Assembly (NCBI GenBank): GCA_005877675.1
Contig: VBNZ01000089.1
Coordinates: 4,536 to 9,945, forward strand
From: Gammaproteobacteria bacterium
GTDB lineage: Bacteria > Pseudomonadota > Gammaproteobacteria > Xanthomonadales > Rhodanobacteraceae
Length of the DNA: 5,410 bases
Direction: 5' to 3'
Every line of letters starts with the position of its first letter. Positions within the stretch are counted from its first letter, which is position 1. Under the pieces are notes generated by a model. That model searched no databases and had not been told where the DNA came from. It worked only from the letters and a program-made list of their open reading frames with translations. This document shows, piece by piece, positions 5,379 through 5,410 of the stretch. The translations under genes and the position numbers were made by a program.

Positions 5379-5410
5379 ATGAGTTTTCTCCTTTTCCTGG
5401 ATTTCATGTA
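5375..5410 (-). CDS. Possible 3' end of an upstream gene, overlapping the SRPBCC start by 4 bp
   Basis: The reading frame entering from the right edge is open and encodes YMKSRKRRKLM before TGA at 5375-5377. Its stop would overlap the GTG start of the SRPBCC gene as GTGA, a common translational-coupling arrangement. AHSA1-like genes are often preceded this way by an ArsR-family regulator gene; whether that is so here cannot be seen from eleven codons. The strongly basic peptide may instead be chance coding of a purine-rich Shine-Dalgarno region, in which case this is non-coding. Confidence 0.3.
   Translation of the reverse strand, partial: YMKSRKRRKLM

Overview
The window is high-GC, tightly packed bacterial chromosomal DNA. 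Four complete genes and one damaged gene fill almost all of it, and nearly all the long antisense reading frames are GC-driven shadows. The overall style suggests a Gram-negative proteobacterium: a Tat-exported PhoD-type phosphatase, a LysR regulator divergent from an aldo/keto reductase, and a GST next to an SRPBCC protein. A palindromic repeat-like insertion inside the reductase gene hints at the Xanthomonadales/Lysobacterales. That placement is an inference from memory of similar sequences, not from a search.

Layout from left to right. Bases 1-39 are a perfect inverted copy of an internal piece of the aldo/keto reductase gene (660-698), ending 4 bp past that gene's stop codon. The reductase gene (44-1093, minus) carries an in-frame 54-bp insertion between ACTTTT direct repeats (269-328). 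A 97-bp shared control region (1094-1190) separates it from a divergent LysR-family regulator (1191-2126, plus). The Tat-signal PhoD phosphatase gene follows 45 bp later on the same strand (2172-4238), with its own strong ribosome binding site. It converges on a minus-strand gene pair: a GST (4271-4885) preceded by an SRPBCC/AHSA1-like gene (4895-5317 as an open frame, originally from about 5378). The right edge may hold the last codons of one more minus-strand gene.

How the genes may work together. The LysR protein is the obvious candidate regulator of the divergent reductase and possibly of itself. The phosphatase lies downstream of lysR but has no clear functional link to it. The SRPBCC and GST genes are 9 bp apart, with the SRPBCC stop codon abutting the GST Shine-Dalgarno, so they look like one operon.

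I found no sign of a new multi-gene system such as a defence locus, CRISPR array or biosynthetic cluster. The points worth a second look are local: the inverted duplication at the left edge, the palindromic in-frame insertion in the reductase, the single-base frameshift at the start of the SRPBCC gene with a GTGA overlap to an upstream gene, and motif departures in the GST and phosphatase.
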